34,988 nt of DNA from Syntrophobacteraceae bacterium (GTDB lineage: Bacteria; Desulfobacterota; Syntrophobacteria; Syntrophobacterales; Syntrophobacteraceae): the NCBI GenBank assembly GCA_013314815.1, contig JABUEY010000031.1, positions 1-34,988 on the forward strand, given 5' to 3'. The position numbers and the translations under genes are program-made. Shown one piece after another: positions 26,599 through 34,988 of the stretch. Under the pieces are notes generated by a model, which saw only the letters and a program-made list of their open reading frames with translations, made no database searches and was not told the DNA's origin. Numbering within the stretch: the stretch's first letter is position 1; every line of letters begins with the position of its first letter.

Positions 26599-27792
26599 TC
26601 AAGCCCTCAGTTCCACAGGTTCGTAACTGCACCCAATCGCTCCGCAATAATGCCCGACATACTCGGCTTCCGGCCTGTACAATGCCGGCTTTTCCTGTGC
26701 CTCCGCGAACTTCTCCTCGATGACATGGGAACACCAGCCGGCCACGCGCGATATGGCAAAAACCGGAGTCATAATGTCCACGGGGATACCCATCATCGAA
26801 TAGACCGAACCGCTGTAGAAATCCACGTTCGACTTTATGTTGCTCTTGCCCCTTTTTTCGAACTCGCGAAGCCCCTCTTCCTCGATCCTGGTCAGAAGAC
26901 GGTACCAGGAGGCGTGGCCCGTCTGATCCCCGAGACGCCTGGACATCTCCTTGAGTATCTTCGAGCGCGGATCAAATGTTTTGTAGACGGCATGGCCCAT
27001 ACCCATGATCTTCTCGCCTCGTTCGATGCGGTCACGGACCCAGCGGCCCACGTCGTCCTCCGACTTCACTTCCCTTTCCACCTGGAACAGCATCTTCATG
27101 ACCCGGGCATTGGCCCCGCCGTGCAGACTCCCGGAAAGGGCCCCCACTCCTGCAGCGACTCCGGCGTACATGTGCGCCTGGGTCGAAACGACTTCCCGAC
27201 ATGCAAAGGTCGAGGCATTGAACGTGTGATCGGCGTGCAGAACCAGGCACACATCAAAATCCCGGGCCATATCGGCGGGTGGTTTCTCGCCCGTGAGCTG
27301 CCACAGGAAGTTGGCTGCATGGGTGAGTCCGTCGTCGGGTGGCAGCGGTTCCTTTCCCTGCCTTATCCTGTTCCATGCAGCCACTACCGCGGGCACCCTT
27401 GCAATGAGACGGACGGCCTTGCGCACATTCGCCTCCCTGGATTCGTCCGCAAGATCCGGGTCGGCCATGCCGAGCAGGGGCACCGCAGCCTGGAGGACAT
27501 CCATGGGATCGGCCTTCACCGGCAGGGTCCTCATGGAATCCACAATGAACCCCGGAAGATGCCTCGCAGCCCTGATTTCATCTTCGAATGCCTCAAGCTG
27601 CCCACGCCCGGGAAGAACCCCGTTGAGCAGCAGATAGGCTGTTTCCGGAAACGTCGACCTTTCGGCCAACTCCTCGATGCGGTACCCGCGATAGATGAGA
27701 ATTCCGTTTTCTCCGTCGATAAAGCTGATCCGGGTATCCGCTACCTTCACTCCCCGCAAGCCCGTATTCTTTACTCGAACCTCTTTCTCCAT
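26599..27792 (-). CDS. gltA: Citrate synthase (short type)
   Basis: A 397-residue citrate synthase family enzyme joining acetyl-CoA and oxaloacetate. The three catalytic residues can be placed: His in [11 protein letters not shown], His in [13 protein letters not shown] and Asp in NVDFYSG. The length matches the short dimeric form found in Gram-positives, archaea and many Desulfobacterota rather than the 427-residue hexameric form. GGGGAGG with 6-nt spacing fixes ATG 27792. It lies 24 nt after the aconitase gene. 2-Methylcitrate synthase is the main alternative, but the adjacent aconitase and SDH genes favour the TCA role. Confidence 0.93.
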   Translation of the reverse strand: MEKEVRVKNTGLRGVKVADTRISFIDGENGILIYRGYRIEELAERSTFPETAYLLLNGVLPGRGQLEAFEDEIRAARHLPGFIVDSMRTLPVKADPMDVLQAAVPLLGMADPDLADESREANVRKAVRLIARVPAVVAAWNRIRQGKEPLPPDDGLTHAANFLWQLTGEKPPADMARDFDVCLVLHADHTFNASTFACREVVSTQAHMYAGVAAGVGALSGSLHGGANARVMKMLFQVEREVKSEDDVGRWVRDRIERGEKIMGMGHAVYKTFDPRSKILKEMSRRLGDQTGHASWYRLLTRIEEEGLREFEKRGKSNIKSNVDFYSGSVYSMMGIPVDIMTPVFAISRVAGWCSHVIEEKFAEAQEKPALYRPEAEYVGHYCGAIGCSYEPVELRA

Positions 27793-27816
27793 ATCCGGCC
27801 TCCCCTTGTGTCGGCA

Positions 27817-29760
27817 TCAAACCTGCCGGTGCAGCGCCTTCCTGACGACATTGAGCGCCCCGCCGGCGATCAACTGCCTGCGTTGCCTTGCTGAAACGTT
27901 CAATAGAGTCATAACCGTCTTCCCATCCACCCGGACGGGAATCTTCACATCTCCCCGTTCGATCCTTTCCCGCACCTCGGGCAGCACCACCCCGGTTCCC
28001 TTGTGGAAGAGCCCGTAATCGGCCGGGTTTTCAAACGTGAGAGGCAGGATGCCGAAATTGCACAGGTTAGCCATGTGAATCCGGGCAAAACTTTTGGCAA
28101 ACTTGGCTCGAACCCCCAGGTACCGGGGAGCCAGAGCGGCGTGTTCCCGGCTCGAACCCTGCCCGTAATTCTCCCCTCCCACAATCACCACGGTTCCCTT
28201 CTTTCTGCACTCAAGGTGAAAGTTCGGATCTATCTGGGAGAACACGAACTCGCTGATGGCGGCAACATTGGAACGCAGGGGCAGTACCCGGTTGCCGGCG
28301 GGCATGATGGTATCCGTGGACAGGTTGTCGCCGACCACGAGTACGACTTCGGCCTCAAGGGTATCCGGGAGCGGGTCCATCTCGGGCAGAGGCATGATAT
28401 GGGGACCCCTTACGACCTCCGTCTTCTTCAATTCTTCTGAAGGAGCAATCACGGAACCTTCGGGAACCAGGTACTTCTCAGGGTCCATTACACGTGGATA
28501 ATCCATTTCGGAAGCCAGGTCCCGGGGATCGGTGATGACTCCTTTCAGAGCCGCCGCGGCGATGGTTTCCGGTGAGCAAAGGTAGACCTTGTCGTCTCTG
28601 GTTCCGGAGCGGCCCGGGAAGTTTCGAGGCATGGTCCGCAGACTGACTTCTCCGGTTCCTGGCGCCTGGCCCATTCCAATGCAGCCCAGGCAACCTGGTT
28701 CATGGATACGCGCACCGGCCATGAGAAAGGAAAGTACCCCTCCATGCGAAGCCACATTCTGGAGTACCTGGCGGCTCCCCGGGTTCACATGGAACGAAAC
28801 CCATGGTTTGCAGTGCCTCGTGTCCACAATCCGGGCCACCACCATGAGGTCCCTGAAAGACGAATTGACGCTGCTGCCCACAATCACCTGGTCCACCCTG
28901 ATACCGGCCACATCCCGCACGGGCACGACGTTGCCGGGCGAAGACGGGCACGCGACGAGCGGTTCGAGTGTCGACAGGTCTATTGTGTCCGCTTCATCAT
29001 ATTGGGCACCTTCGTCCGCACTCAGTTCGACCCATGCATCTTCCCGCCCCTGGGCCTTCAGATACCTGCGAGTATTGTCGTCCGAAGGAAAGATCGAACT
29101 CGTCGCCCCCAGTTCCGTACCCATATTGCCGATCGTCTCCCTGTCCGTGGCGGAAAGGGTTCTCACTCCCGGCCCGTAATACTCGACCACCTTGCCGACA
29201 CACCCCTTCACCCCGTATCGCCGAAGCATTTCGAGTATAACGTCCTTAGCGCTGACCCAGTCGGGCAGTTCCCCCGTCAGTCGTACTCCCAACACCCGGG
29301 GGCAGGGGAGATAATAGGGAAGACCGGCCATGGCCATGGCCACATCGAGGCCTCCCGCTCCTATGCCGAGCATGGACAGGCCTGCAGCGCCCGGAGTGTG
29401 ACTGTCGGCGCCCAGGATGGTCTTGCCCGGCATTCCAAATCGCTCCATGTGCACCTGGTGGGAGACTCCGTTTCCGGCAGGGCTGAAGTAGATGCCGTAC
29501 CGGGCGCAGGCGGTTTGCAGGTACCTGTGATCGTCGGCATTCTTATGATCTGTCTGGAGTATGTTGTGATCCACGTACTGAACGGCCAGTTCAGCCTTTA
29601 CAGCATCGAGGCCCAAAGCCTCGAACTCGAGCATGGCCATGGTCCCGGTGGCATCCTGGAGCAGAACGTGATCGATCTTCAGGGCAATCTCCTCGCCCGG
29701 CACAAGGCGCCCTTCCACCAGGTGGGCTTCGAGAATCTTGTGAGTAAGGTTTCTTGCCAT
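27817..29760 (-). CDS. Aconitate hydratase, short (Aquifex-like) type, Ser at a cluster-ligand site
   Basis: A 647-residue aconitase/homoaconitase superfamily protein that isomerises citrate and isocitrate with a [4Fe-4S] cluster. Features in order: HVLLQDATGTMAMLEFEAL, VDHN, GADSHTPGAAGLSMLGIGAGG, NPGSRQVLQN, EPGCLGCIGMG with C357 and C360, and a C-terminal swivel domain with GGENYGQGSSREHAAL. The usual first cluster cysteine lies in a GSCTNSS motif; here it reads GSSVNSS, so Ser297 replaces it (codon AGC at 28872-28870). ATG 29760 (MARNLTHKILE) has AGAGG upstream; a further 106 in-frame codons above it have no family resemblance. First gene of the TCA run. Confidence 0.92.
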   Translation of the reverse strand: MARNLTHKILEAHLVEGRLVPGEEIALKIDHVLLQDATGTMAMLEFEALGLDAVKAELAVQYVDHNILQTDHKNADDHRYLQTACARYGIYFSPAGNGVSHQVHMERFGMPGKTILGADSHTPGAAGLSMLGIGAGGLDVAMAMAGLPYYLPCPRVLGVRLTGELPDWVSAKDVILEMLRRYGVKGCVGKVVEYYGPGVRTLSATDRETIGNMGTELGATSSIFPSDDNTRRYLKAQGREDAWVELSADEGAQYDEADTIDLSTLEPLVACPSSPGNVVPVRDVAGIRVDQVIVGSSVNSSFRDLMVVARIVDTRHCKPWVSFHVNPGSRQVLQNVASHGGVLSFLMAGARIHEPGCLGCIGMGQAPGTGEVSLRTMPRNFPGRSGTRDDKVYLCSPETIAAAALKGVITDPRDLASEMDYPRVMDPEKYLVPEGSVIAPSEELKKTEVVRGPHIMPLPEMDPLPDTLEAEVVLVVGDNLSTDTIMPAGNRVLPLRSNVAAISEFVFSQIDPNFHLECRKKGTVVIVGGENYGQGSSREHAALAPRYLGVRAKFAKSFARIHMANLCNFGILPLTFENPADYGLFHKGTGVVLPEVRERIERGDVKIPVRVDGKTVMTLLNVSARQRRQLIAGGALNVVRKALHRQV

Positions 29761-30407
29761 TTTCCGCCTCTGTGCTGTGTAGTTCATCAGAATAATAATC
29801 ATGCTTCGACGCGGGAGCATCCACCTGACCGACTGCCCGGCTTCCATGAGCCGGCCCGGCACTCCCTGAAGGCAAGAACGGCTGTGTGTTCGGAATGTGC
29901 AAAACGTACCCGTGGAATCACGACGACACGACGGTGAAAGGTCTTCATACAAAGAAGGATCGCCGGTGCAAAGCCGCCGGCAGGCCGGGACACACCTCGC
30001 TTTGCGCCGGATCGCCCGATGTCCGGCAACTCGGTTCACTCCAGGGATTGAACTCCAAGCCGGAAAGAACCCGGGCATCTTTCCTCGCCCCGCCAGGGAC
30101 AGCGCTCCGTTGCCCGGAGTATTCCCTGGGGGGCGCCGAGGCAGGAAGAAACCCTGGTTCAGATGGAATGTTCGGGAGAAGAGCCTTCGGCACGAAACAA
30201 TGGCGGGGTGCGCAACGGAAATGACCCTGTCCGGTGCCGTTCAGGGGATGGAGGGGACCGGTGAAAATGCGGGCGTGCTCGGGTTCCCGTGAGCACGAAA
30301 ATACACCCGGGTGGCAGGCAGGGTTGCTTGTTGCTTTTCACCGACGATCCCCCCGAATCCTTTTCAGATTCTTCTCACATGAGTGGGACTCACCCGGTAC
30401 GGCAACC
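29761..30407. other. Long intergenic region between HU and aconitase genes
   Basis: About 650 bp with no supported gene. An imperfect hairpin occupies 30274-30297, and GAATC (30355-30359) pairs with GATTC (30367-30371) near the HU 3' end. A TATTAT -10-like box on the minus strand near 29800 precedes the aconitase gene without a clear -35. A small RNA or leader is possible but not shown. Confidence 0.45.
30274..30297. repeat. Imperfect hairpin
   Basis: CGTGCTC (30274-30280) pairs with GAGCACG (30291-30297), with an inner GGG/CCC pairing and a 2-nt bulge. It is flanked by A-rich sequence on the plus side, not a usable U-tract for the minus-strand HU transcript. Confidence 0.4.
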
Positions 30408-30680
30408 CTACTTGACTTTTTCGCTCAAGCTCTTGCCCGGCTTGAACTTGACGACCTTCGAAGCGGGAATGCTGATCTTCTCTCCCGTCCTCGGATTTCG
30501 GCCGTCGCGGGACGATCGTGAACCGACGACGAAAGTGCCGAAGCCAACCAACGTCACCTTCTGACCCGTTGCCAGAGCATCGGATACCGCGGCGACAAAA
30601 CCGTCCACGGCCTTCTCGGCCTGCGCCTTGGTCATGCCACTGCTGCCTGCAATCCTGGAAACCAAATCTGCCTTCGTCAT
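30408..30680 (-). CDS. HU/IHF-family DNA-binding protein
   Basis: A 90-residue histone-like protein that bends DNA as a dimer. [27 protein letters not shown]-type helices are followed by VTLVGFGTF and the beta-arm [24 protein letters not shown], which is the HU signature. GAGGAGG 9 nt upstream fixes ATG 30680. The residues fit HU more than IHF-alpha or IHF-beta, but the split cannot be made firmly. Stands alone between two long intergenic stretches. Confidence 0.94.
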   Translation of the reverse strand: MTKADLVSRIAGSSGMTKAQAEKAVDGFVAAVSDALATGQKVTLVGFGTFVVGSRSSRDGRNPRTGEKISIPASKVVKFKPGKSLSEKVK

Positions 30681-31188
30681 ACCCTTTCCTCCTCAAGGTG
30701 CTGTACAACCCCTTTTCCCATGAAGCACTCTCCAGAACCGCTTTCCACCACCCCCTTTCATGCATGGAGAAAGAACCCATCCTGAAACCGTGTATCCGGA
30801 AGACCGGATGAATCATCCATCAGAGGCACCTTGCAAACCATCAGCCGCGATCCGAAAAGGACCGGGTACTTTTCGATACGAAGACAGACCAGATGGCACG
30901 CCAGAAAATTATAAAAGAAAAAAGCAGGCACATCAGGGCAGCACCTTGGCGAAAGCTGCCATAAATCTACATTTAGCGGCATTCTAAGGCCAATATCCAT
31001 GAAAGACAATATTTTTATAGCCTGCTGCCTCTGCAGACACATATTTTTTCAATAGTGCCATCGGGCTTTCTTCCGCAGACCACCTGGCGCGATGTTGCTT
31101 TTTGCAGGGGAGAGTCTTATATGGAGTTTGTGGAATTGATTCGTATAGGGATCTTGAATAGTTAACCTTTTTCACAAGGAGGCGTGCC
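30681..31188. other. AT-rich divergent intergenic region
   Basis: About 500 bp between HU (-) and the ABM-domain gene (+). Bases 30900-31060 are much richer in A+T than the window. A TTGATT with TAGTTA 17 nt downstream (31133-31161) is a weak promoter candidate for the ABM gene. No gene or RNA was recognised. Confidence 0.4.
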
Positions 31189-31476
31189 ATGACGATTCGA
31201 GTGCTCATCGAAAGAGAGGTCGAACCCGGTCAGGAAATGAAACTGCAACAGCTGATGATGCAATTGAGATCCAAGGCAATACATGTGAAGGGTTACATCT
31301 CCGGAGAGACACTTCGAGCCTTAGACAATCCGAACAGGTTCCTTGCAATAAGCAACTGGAACAGCGTGGAAGACTGGAGAAACTGGGAAAAGTCGCCGGA
31401 GCGCCAGAAGCTTCAGGAGGAAATCAGGAAGCTTCTCCATGGCAAAGAGTCCTGCACGGTATATACTCGGTTCTAG
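31189..31476 (+). CDS. Antibiotic-biosynthesis-monooxygenase (ABM) domain protein
   Basis: A 95-residue ferredoxin-like alpha-beta protein. MTIRVLIEREVEPGQE, the GYISGETLRALDNPNRFLAISNWNSVEDWRNW core and a final beta strand match the dimeric ABM family. Members act as heme-degrading enzymes or small monooxygenases or have no known substrate; no heme ligand can be assigned here. AAGGAGG (31176-31182) 6 nt upstream fixes the start. The gene is single, and its stop codon lies in a 14-bp palindrome. Confidence 0.85.
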   Translation: MTIRVLIEREVEPGQEMKLQQLMMQLRSKAIHVKGYISGETLRALDNPNRFLAISNWNSVEDWRNWEKSPERQKLQEEIRKLLHGKESCTVYTRF

Positions 31477-31481
31477 AACCG
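31468..31481. repeat. 14-bp perfect palindrome at the ABM gene stop codon
   Basis: CGGTTCTAGAACCG reads the same on both strands and includes the TAG stop of the preceding gene. Chance occurrence is quite possible. Confidence 0.5.
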
Positions 31482-31618
31482 GACATGGCCATGAACCTCG
31501 TTGCCTGACAGTGTTCCCGGTCTCCAGGAGCTCCCGCATCCGCTGCATCTGACCGCCTGATGTTCATCGCTGTTTTGACGTGTCGACAAACAACAAGGCA
31601 GCAACCCCCCCCCAACAC

Positions 31619-31655
31619 CACCCGGGCAGGGTCGGCAAAATGCTCTTCCCGGGTG
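31619..31655 (-). terminator. Possible terminator hairpin after rel
   Basis: CACCCGGG (31619-31626) pairs with CCCGGGTG (31648-31655) across a 21-nt loop, just past the rel stop on the minus strand. The sequence beyond is G-rich (a nine-base C run on the plus strand at 31605-31613), not a U-tract, so it is weak. Confidence 0.35.
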
Positions 31656-31662
31656 AAGCTTT

Positions 31663-33810
31663 CTATTCCATGCTTCTCTGCACGCGGAAAACGCCTTTTT
31701 CCGCTCTCAAGGCAGCCATGACACGTTGAAGGTGCTTGGTATCCTTCACTTCAATTCGCAGCCTGCACACACTGCAGTTGTTGCCGTGCGAGTCGACCTG
31801 GATGTCGATGACGCGGGCGTCCAGCTGGCCGAGTACTCCATTGATGGCGGCCAGGATTCCCTTGTCTCCCGAATGGACAATGCTGATGTCCACGGGGTAG
31901 AGCTGGTCTTCCCCGGAATCCCAGTGGACTTCGATCTTCCGATCCGAGTCACCCCGCACCAGGTTCCTGCAGTGCAGCCGGTGAACCGTGATACCGCGCC
32001 CCCGGGTGATGTAGCCTATGATGGGCTCTCCCGGCAAAGGATTGCAGCACCTGGCCATGCGAATCAGGACATCGTCCACTCCCTTTACCTTGATGCCCTC
32101 GTCGGGCGGTCCGGACTTTCGCTTTTCTACGGCGATGATGTCCTCTCTGCCCGGTTCCTCTTCCTGGATCATGCAGGAGAGCTTCCCGATGACCTGGGAG
32201 GGAGTGATCTTTTTGTACCCGACGGATGCCAGCAGATCCTCGATGCCTCGAAGAGAGAAACTTCGAGCCACCTCCTGCAGTTCCGCAGAATTGACGAAGT
32301 TATTGAAGTTCAATCCTTTCTTCCGGAATTCTCGCTCGAACATCTCGCGCCCGAGGGCGATGCAGCGCTCCCGCTCCTCCGCCTTGATCCAGTGACGGAT
32401 GCGGTTGACCGCCTTCGTGGTCTTGACGATCTTGAGCCAATCCTTGCTCGGACGATGGTTGGCCGTGGTCAGGATTTCGATGGTATCCCCGTTTTTCAGT
32501 TCATACCGCAGCGGCACCAGTTTGCCGTTCACTCTTGCCCCGACACATCGGTGCCCCACTTCGGTGTGCACTTCGTATGCAAAGTCTATGGGTGTCGCGC
32601 CCCGGGGAAACGCCTTGACATCGCCTTGAGGGGTAAAAACATAGACTTCGCCCGGGTAGAAATCGACCTTCATCGCATCCAGGAAGGCTTTCGGATCCCG
32701 CCATTCCTTGTTCCATTCCATCAATTCGCGGAGCCATGAGAAGCGCTGCGTTTCCTGCTGATCGACCTTTTCGAGAGGTTTGCCTTCCTTGTACAGCCAG
32801 TGGGCGGCAATACCTTCGTCCGCAACCCGGTTCATCTCCTCCGTCCGGATCTGGACCTCCATTCTCTCACCGTAGGGTCCGATCACCGTCGTGTGAAGGG
32901 ACCGGTACATGTTGGACTTCGGCTTGACGATATAGTCCTTGAACCTTCCCTGTACGGGCTCCCACAGTGAATGAACCATGGCAAGCGCCTCGTAGCACGC
33001 CTTGACATTGTCCACGATGATCCGAAAGGCAATGAGGTCATAGATGCGGTTGAGGTCGAGGTTCTGCCTCATCATTTTCAGATAGATGCTGTAGAGGTGC
33101 TTCGGGCGACCGATGACGCGCCCGTTGAGTCCGAGTTCCCGCAGGTGGCCGCTGAAAACGCCTTTGACTTCCTCGATATACCGGCTCCGTTCTTCCTGCG
33201 TCTTCTCCAGACCCTGCAGAATCTCCTCGAACTCCCTCGGATGAAGACACCGGAAAGCCAGGTCCTCGAGTTCCTGCTTCATCCAGTCGATCCCCAGGCG
33301 GGCAGCGAGAGGCGCATAGATGTCCAGGGTCTCCTGCGCCCGTTCCACCTGCAGTTCCCGGGAAAGGTATCGGAAATGTCTCATATCGTGCAGCCGGTCG
33401 GCGAGCTTGACCAGGACGACTCGGATATCCTGAGACATGGCAAGAATCATCTTGCGTACTCGCTCCGCCTGAATCTCTTTTCTGCCGCCGACCTCGATCT
33501 GGCTGAGCTTCGTCACTCCCAGCACGATACGAGCGACACCCGTACCGAAAAGATTACCGATCTGCTCCTCCGTCGCGAGCTTCTCTTCTACAAGGTCGTG
33601 CAGGAGTCCGGCGGCGATACTTTCCTCGTCCAGGCGCATTTGTGCAAGTATTCCGGCCACGGCAAGAGAATGGTCCAGGTACGCTTCCCCCGAAAGGCGG
33701 ACTCGTCCCCTCTGGGCCTTGGCCGTGAAAATATAGGCCCTTTCGAGAAGAAGATGATCAGCCATCGGGTAATAGCTGAGCACTTGGTCCCTGATCTCAA
33801 AAAAACGCAC
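31663..33810 (-). CDS. Bifunctional (p)ppGpp synthetase/hydrolase (Rel/SpoT)
   Basis: A 715-residue stringent-response enzyme. The N-terminal HD hydrolase holds H47, HD at 71-72, E75 and D138. The synthetase has GRPKHLYSIYLKM and NMYRSLHTTVIGP. RFKD at 289-292 is the RxKD motif of bifunctional Rel/SpoT rather than the ExDD of RelA. TGS (about 385-450), a helical region, a Cys-containing RMARCCNPLPG segment and a C-terminal ACT domain follow. Two hydrolase positions differ from the usual HDxxED and LHNM: E76 replaces Asp and D142 replaces Asn. The start is GTG 33810 with AGGAG 7 nt upstream. It lies 78 nt after ispG. Confidence 0.94.
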   Translation of the reverse strand: MRFFEIRDQVLSYYPMADHLLLERAYIFTAKAQRGRVRLSGEAYLDHSLAVAGILAQMRLDEESIAAGLLHDLVEEKLATEEQIGNLFGTGVARIVLGVTKLSQIEVGGRKEIQAERVRKMILAMSQDIRVVLVKLADRLHDMRHFRYLSRELQVERAQETLDIYAPLAARLGIDWMKQELEDLAFRCLHPREFEEILQGLEKTQEERSRYIEEVKGVFSGHLRELGLNGRVIGRPKHLYSIYLKMMRQNLDLNRIYDLIAFRIIVDNVKACYEALAMVHSLWEPVQGRFKDYIVKPKSNMYRSLHTTVIGPYGERMEVQIRTEEMNRVADEGIAAHWLYKEGKPLEKVDQQETQRFSWLRELMEWNKEWRDPKAFLDAMKVDFYPGEVYVFTPQGDVKAFPRGATPIDFAYEVHTEVGHRCVGARVNGKLVPLRYELKNGDTIEILTTANHRPSKDWLKIVKTTKAVNRIRHWIKAEERERCIALGREMFEREFRKKGLNFNNFVNSAELQEVARSFSLRGIEDLLASVGYKKITPSQVIGKLSCMIQEEEPGREDIIAVEKRKSGPPDEGIKVKGVDDVLIRMARCCNPLPGEPIIGYITRGRGITVHRLHCRNLVRGDSDRKIEVHWDSGEDQLYPVDISIVHSGDKGILAAINGVLGQLDARVIDIQVDSHGNNCSVCRLRIEVKDTKHLQRVMAALRAEKGVFRVQRSME

Positions 33811-33888
33811 CCTGCTTCTCCTGTAACAACGTCTTCCAGGCCGATTGCCACTCGGAGCCCATCCCCCGGTCTTCTCTTTACTCGCCTG

Positions 33889-34973
33889 TTACGTCGATCG
33901 AGGAATCTTTTCGCCCGTCATGGTCTCGATTTCGGCAAGCAGCCTGCCAAGGAGTTCCTGTTCCGCCACGGTATCGACCCGTTCCCCCTTCTTGAAAAGG
34001 ATGCCCTTCCCACGTCCTCCTGCAATCCCGACGTCCGCCTCTCGAGCCTCTCCCGGACCGTTCACCACGCAGCCCATGATAGCCACCTTAAGAGGGGTGC
34101 GGACCGTTCGCAGCAGGCGTTCCGCCTCCTCGGCCATCGGAATGAGGTCGATTTCCGTGCGGCCGCAGGTGGGACAGCTGATCAGCTCGACTCCGCGCTC
34201 CCGCAGTCTGAGGGACCTCAGGATGCTGTACGCAACGGGGATCTCGTCCTCGGGGTTCCTCGTGAGAGACACTCGAAGCGTGTCCCCGATTCCGTCGAAC
34301 AGCAGTATGCCGATGCCCAGTGCGGACTTGATCGCCCCGTTCAGCAGCGTTCCCGCCTCCGTAACCCCGAGGTGCAGGGGATAATCGGTCCTCTCGGACA
34401 AGAGCCGGTAGGAGGCGACCGTATCGACGACATCGGAAGACTTCAGCGAGATCTTGATCAGGTCGAAGCCGTGGTCCTCAAGAAGTTCGACATGCCTCAT
34501 GGCGCTCTCGACCATGGCTTCCGGAGTGGGCCGGCCGAACCGGGCCAGCAGATCCTTTTCCAGCGAACCGCTGTTCACGCCGATCCGGATCGGAACACTC
34601 CGTTCCCTGGCGGCCTTTGCCACCTTGCGAACCCGGTCCGGTCCCCCGATATTGCCCGGGTTGAGTCGAAGGCCGTCCACACCCGCAGCCAGGGCATCCA
34701 AAGCGAGCCGGTGATCAAAATGGATATCCGCAATCAGAGGGATGCCGATGGCAGCCTTGATCCTGGCAAGACTCTCCGCCGCCTCCCGGTCCGGGACGGC
34801 GACTCGAACCATCTCGCACCCGGCCGCTTCCAGGCGCCTGATCTGAGAAACAGTTGATTCCCAATCCCGGGTGTCCGTGTTGGTCATAGACTGGACCACA
34901 ACGGGAGCTCCCCCCCCACCGGGACCCCTCCCACAACAATCCGGCGCGTGCCGCGGCGCACTCGAAGATCCAA
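33889..34973 (-). CDS. ispG: IspG (GcpE), apparent one-base frameshift near the 5' end
   Basis: The flavodoxin/ferredoxin-dependent 4-hydroxy-3-methylbut-2-enyl-diphosphate synthase of the MEP isoprenoid pathway. The body (from QSMTNTDT, through IADIHFDHRLAL, LRLNPGNIGG and IRIGVNSGSL, to SCPTCGRTEID and GCVVNGPGEA with the Fe-S cysteines) is intact. A continuous frame starts only at GTG 34899. Upstream, in another frame, TTG 34973 with AAGGAG 8 nt before it begins a peptide (RIVVGGVPVGG) that fits the missing IspG N terminus. The two join at a run of eight G (34917-34910 on the minus strand); nine would give GGGAPVVVQSM in one frame. Hence either a sequencing error or a real indel. The cytoplasmic enzyme is normally essential. 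Confidence 0.9.
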
Positions 34974-34988
34974 TGTAGTCACTCCTTG

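Noticed and set aside
29761-30078. 106-codon N-terminal extension of the aconitase frame
   Set aside because: Composition is Arg/Cys/Ser-rich, no family resemblance, and ATG 29760 has both an SD and the conserved start MARNLTHKIL.
31605-31613. Run of nine C as a phase-variable tract
   Set aside because: It lies between convergent genes, outside any coding region or promoter seen, so there is nothing for it to switch.
32971-34857. 628-codon plus-strand frame opposite rel and ispG
   Set aside because: Spans two well-supported genes on the other strand; no recognisable domain.

Overview
The window is a G+C-rich, gene-dense stretch of a Gram-negative bacterial chromosome. LptE, a sigma-54 response regulator of PilR type, a c-di-GMP module (HD-GYP and PilZ proteins), a short aconitase of the 'Aquifex type', a contiguous TCA-cycle operon and the order leuS-lptE-holA next to rpsT together suggest a Desulfobacterota (former deltaproteobacterial) organism, for example a Syntrophobacter-like sulfate reducer or syntroph. 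That placement is inference from gene content; no rRNA or other phylogenetic marker was compared. No tRNA, rRNA, CRISPR array, insertion sequence or prophage was seen.

Layout. 1-6.1 kb: a SAM methyltransferase (+) converges on a two-gene minus-strand unit, a large NERD-like/PilZ/GNAT-like protein followed after 2 nt by a membrane V4R-like/GAF/HD-GYP protein. This is the least familiar part of the window. 6.1-8.2 kb: long non-coding stretches with two REP-like hairpins, flanking a small membrane-anchored cytochrome c whose promoter carries one arm of an 11-bp inverted repeat. 8.2-13.4 kb: leuS-lptE-holA (+) facing rpsT and greA (-). 13.6-17.5 kb: pyrB, pyrC and a PilR-like sigma-54 activator (+). 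17.6-21.6 kb: AEC permease, small acidic SH3/Tudor-like protein, inositol-monophosphatase-family protein, amidohydrolase and DUF488 protein. 21.6-29.8 kb: one minus-strand run acn-gltA-sdhA-sdhB-fumC-ubiA-like. 30.4-35 kb: HU, a small ABM-domain protein, bifunctional Rel/SpoT and ispG.

How the genes fit together. The acn-gltA-sdhAB-fumC run covers oxaloacetate/acetyl-CoA to isocitrate and succinate to malate, the steps needed for a complete oxidative or a split TCA pathway. No membrane-anchor subunit for SdhAB lies in the run, and the aconitase has Ser where the first Fe-S cysteine normally sits. pyrB and pyrC give consecutive pyrimidine steps. LeuS, S20, GreA, HolA, HU and Rel form a growth and information-processing set.

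The most useful second looks are: the apparent one-base frameshift in a G8 tract near the 5' end of ispG; the Ser substitution in aconitase; the missing SDH anchor; the NERD/PilZ/GNAT plus HD-GYP pair with its strongly SD-equipped micro-ORF; the inverted repeat in the cytochrome promoter; and the acidic Tudor-like protein.
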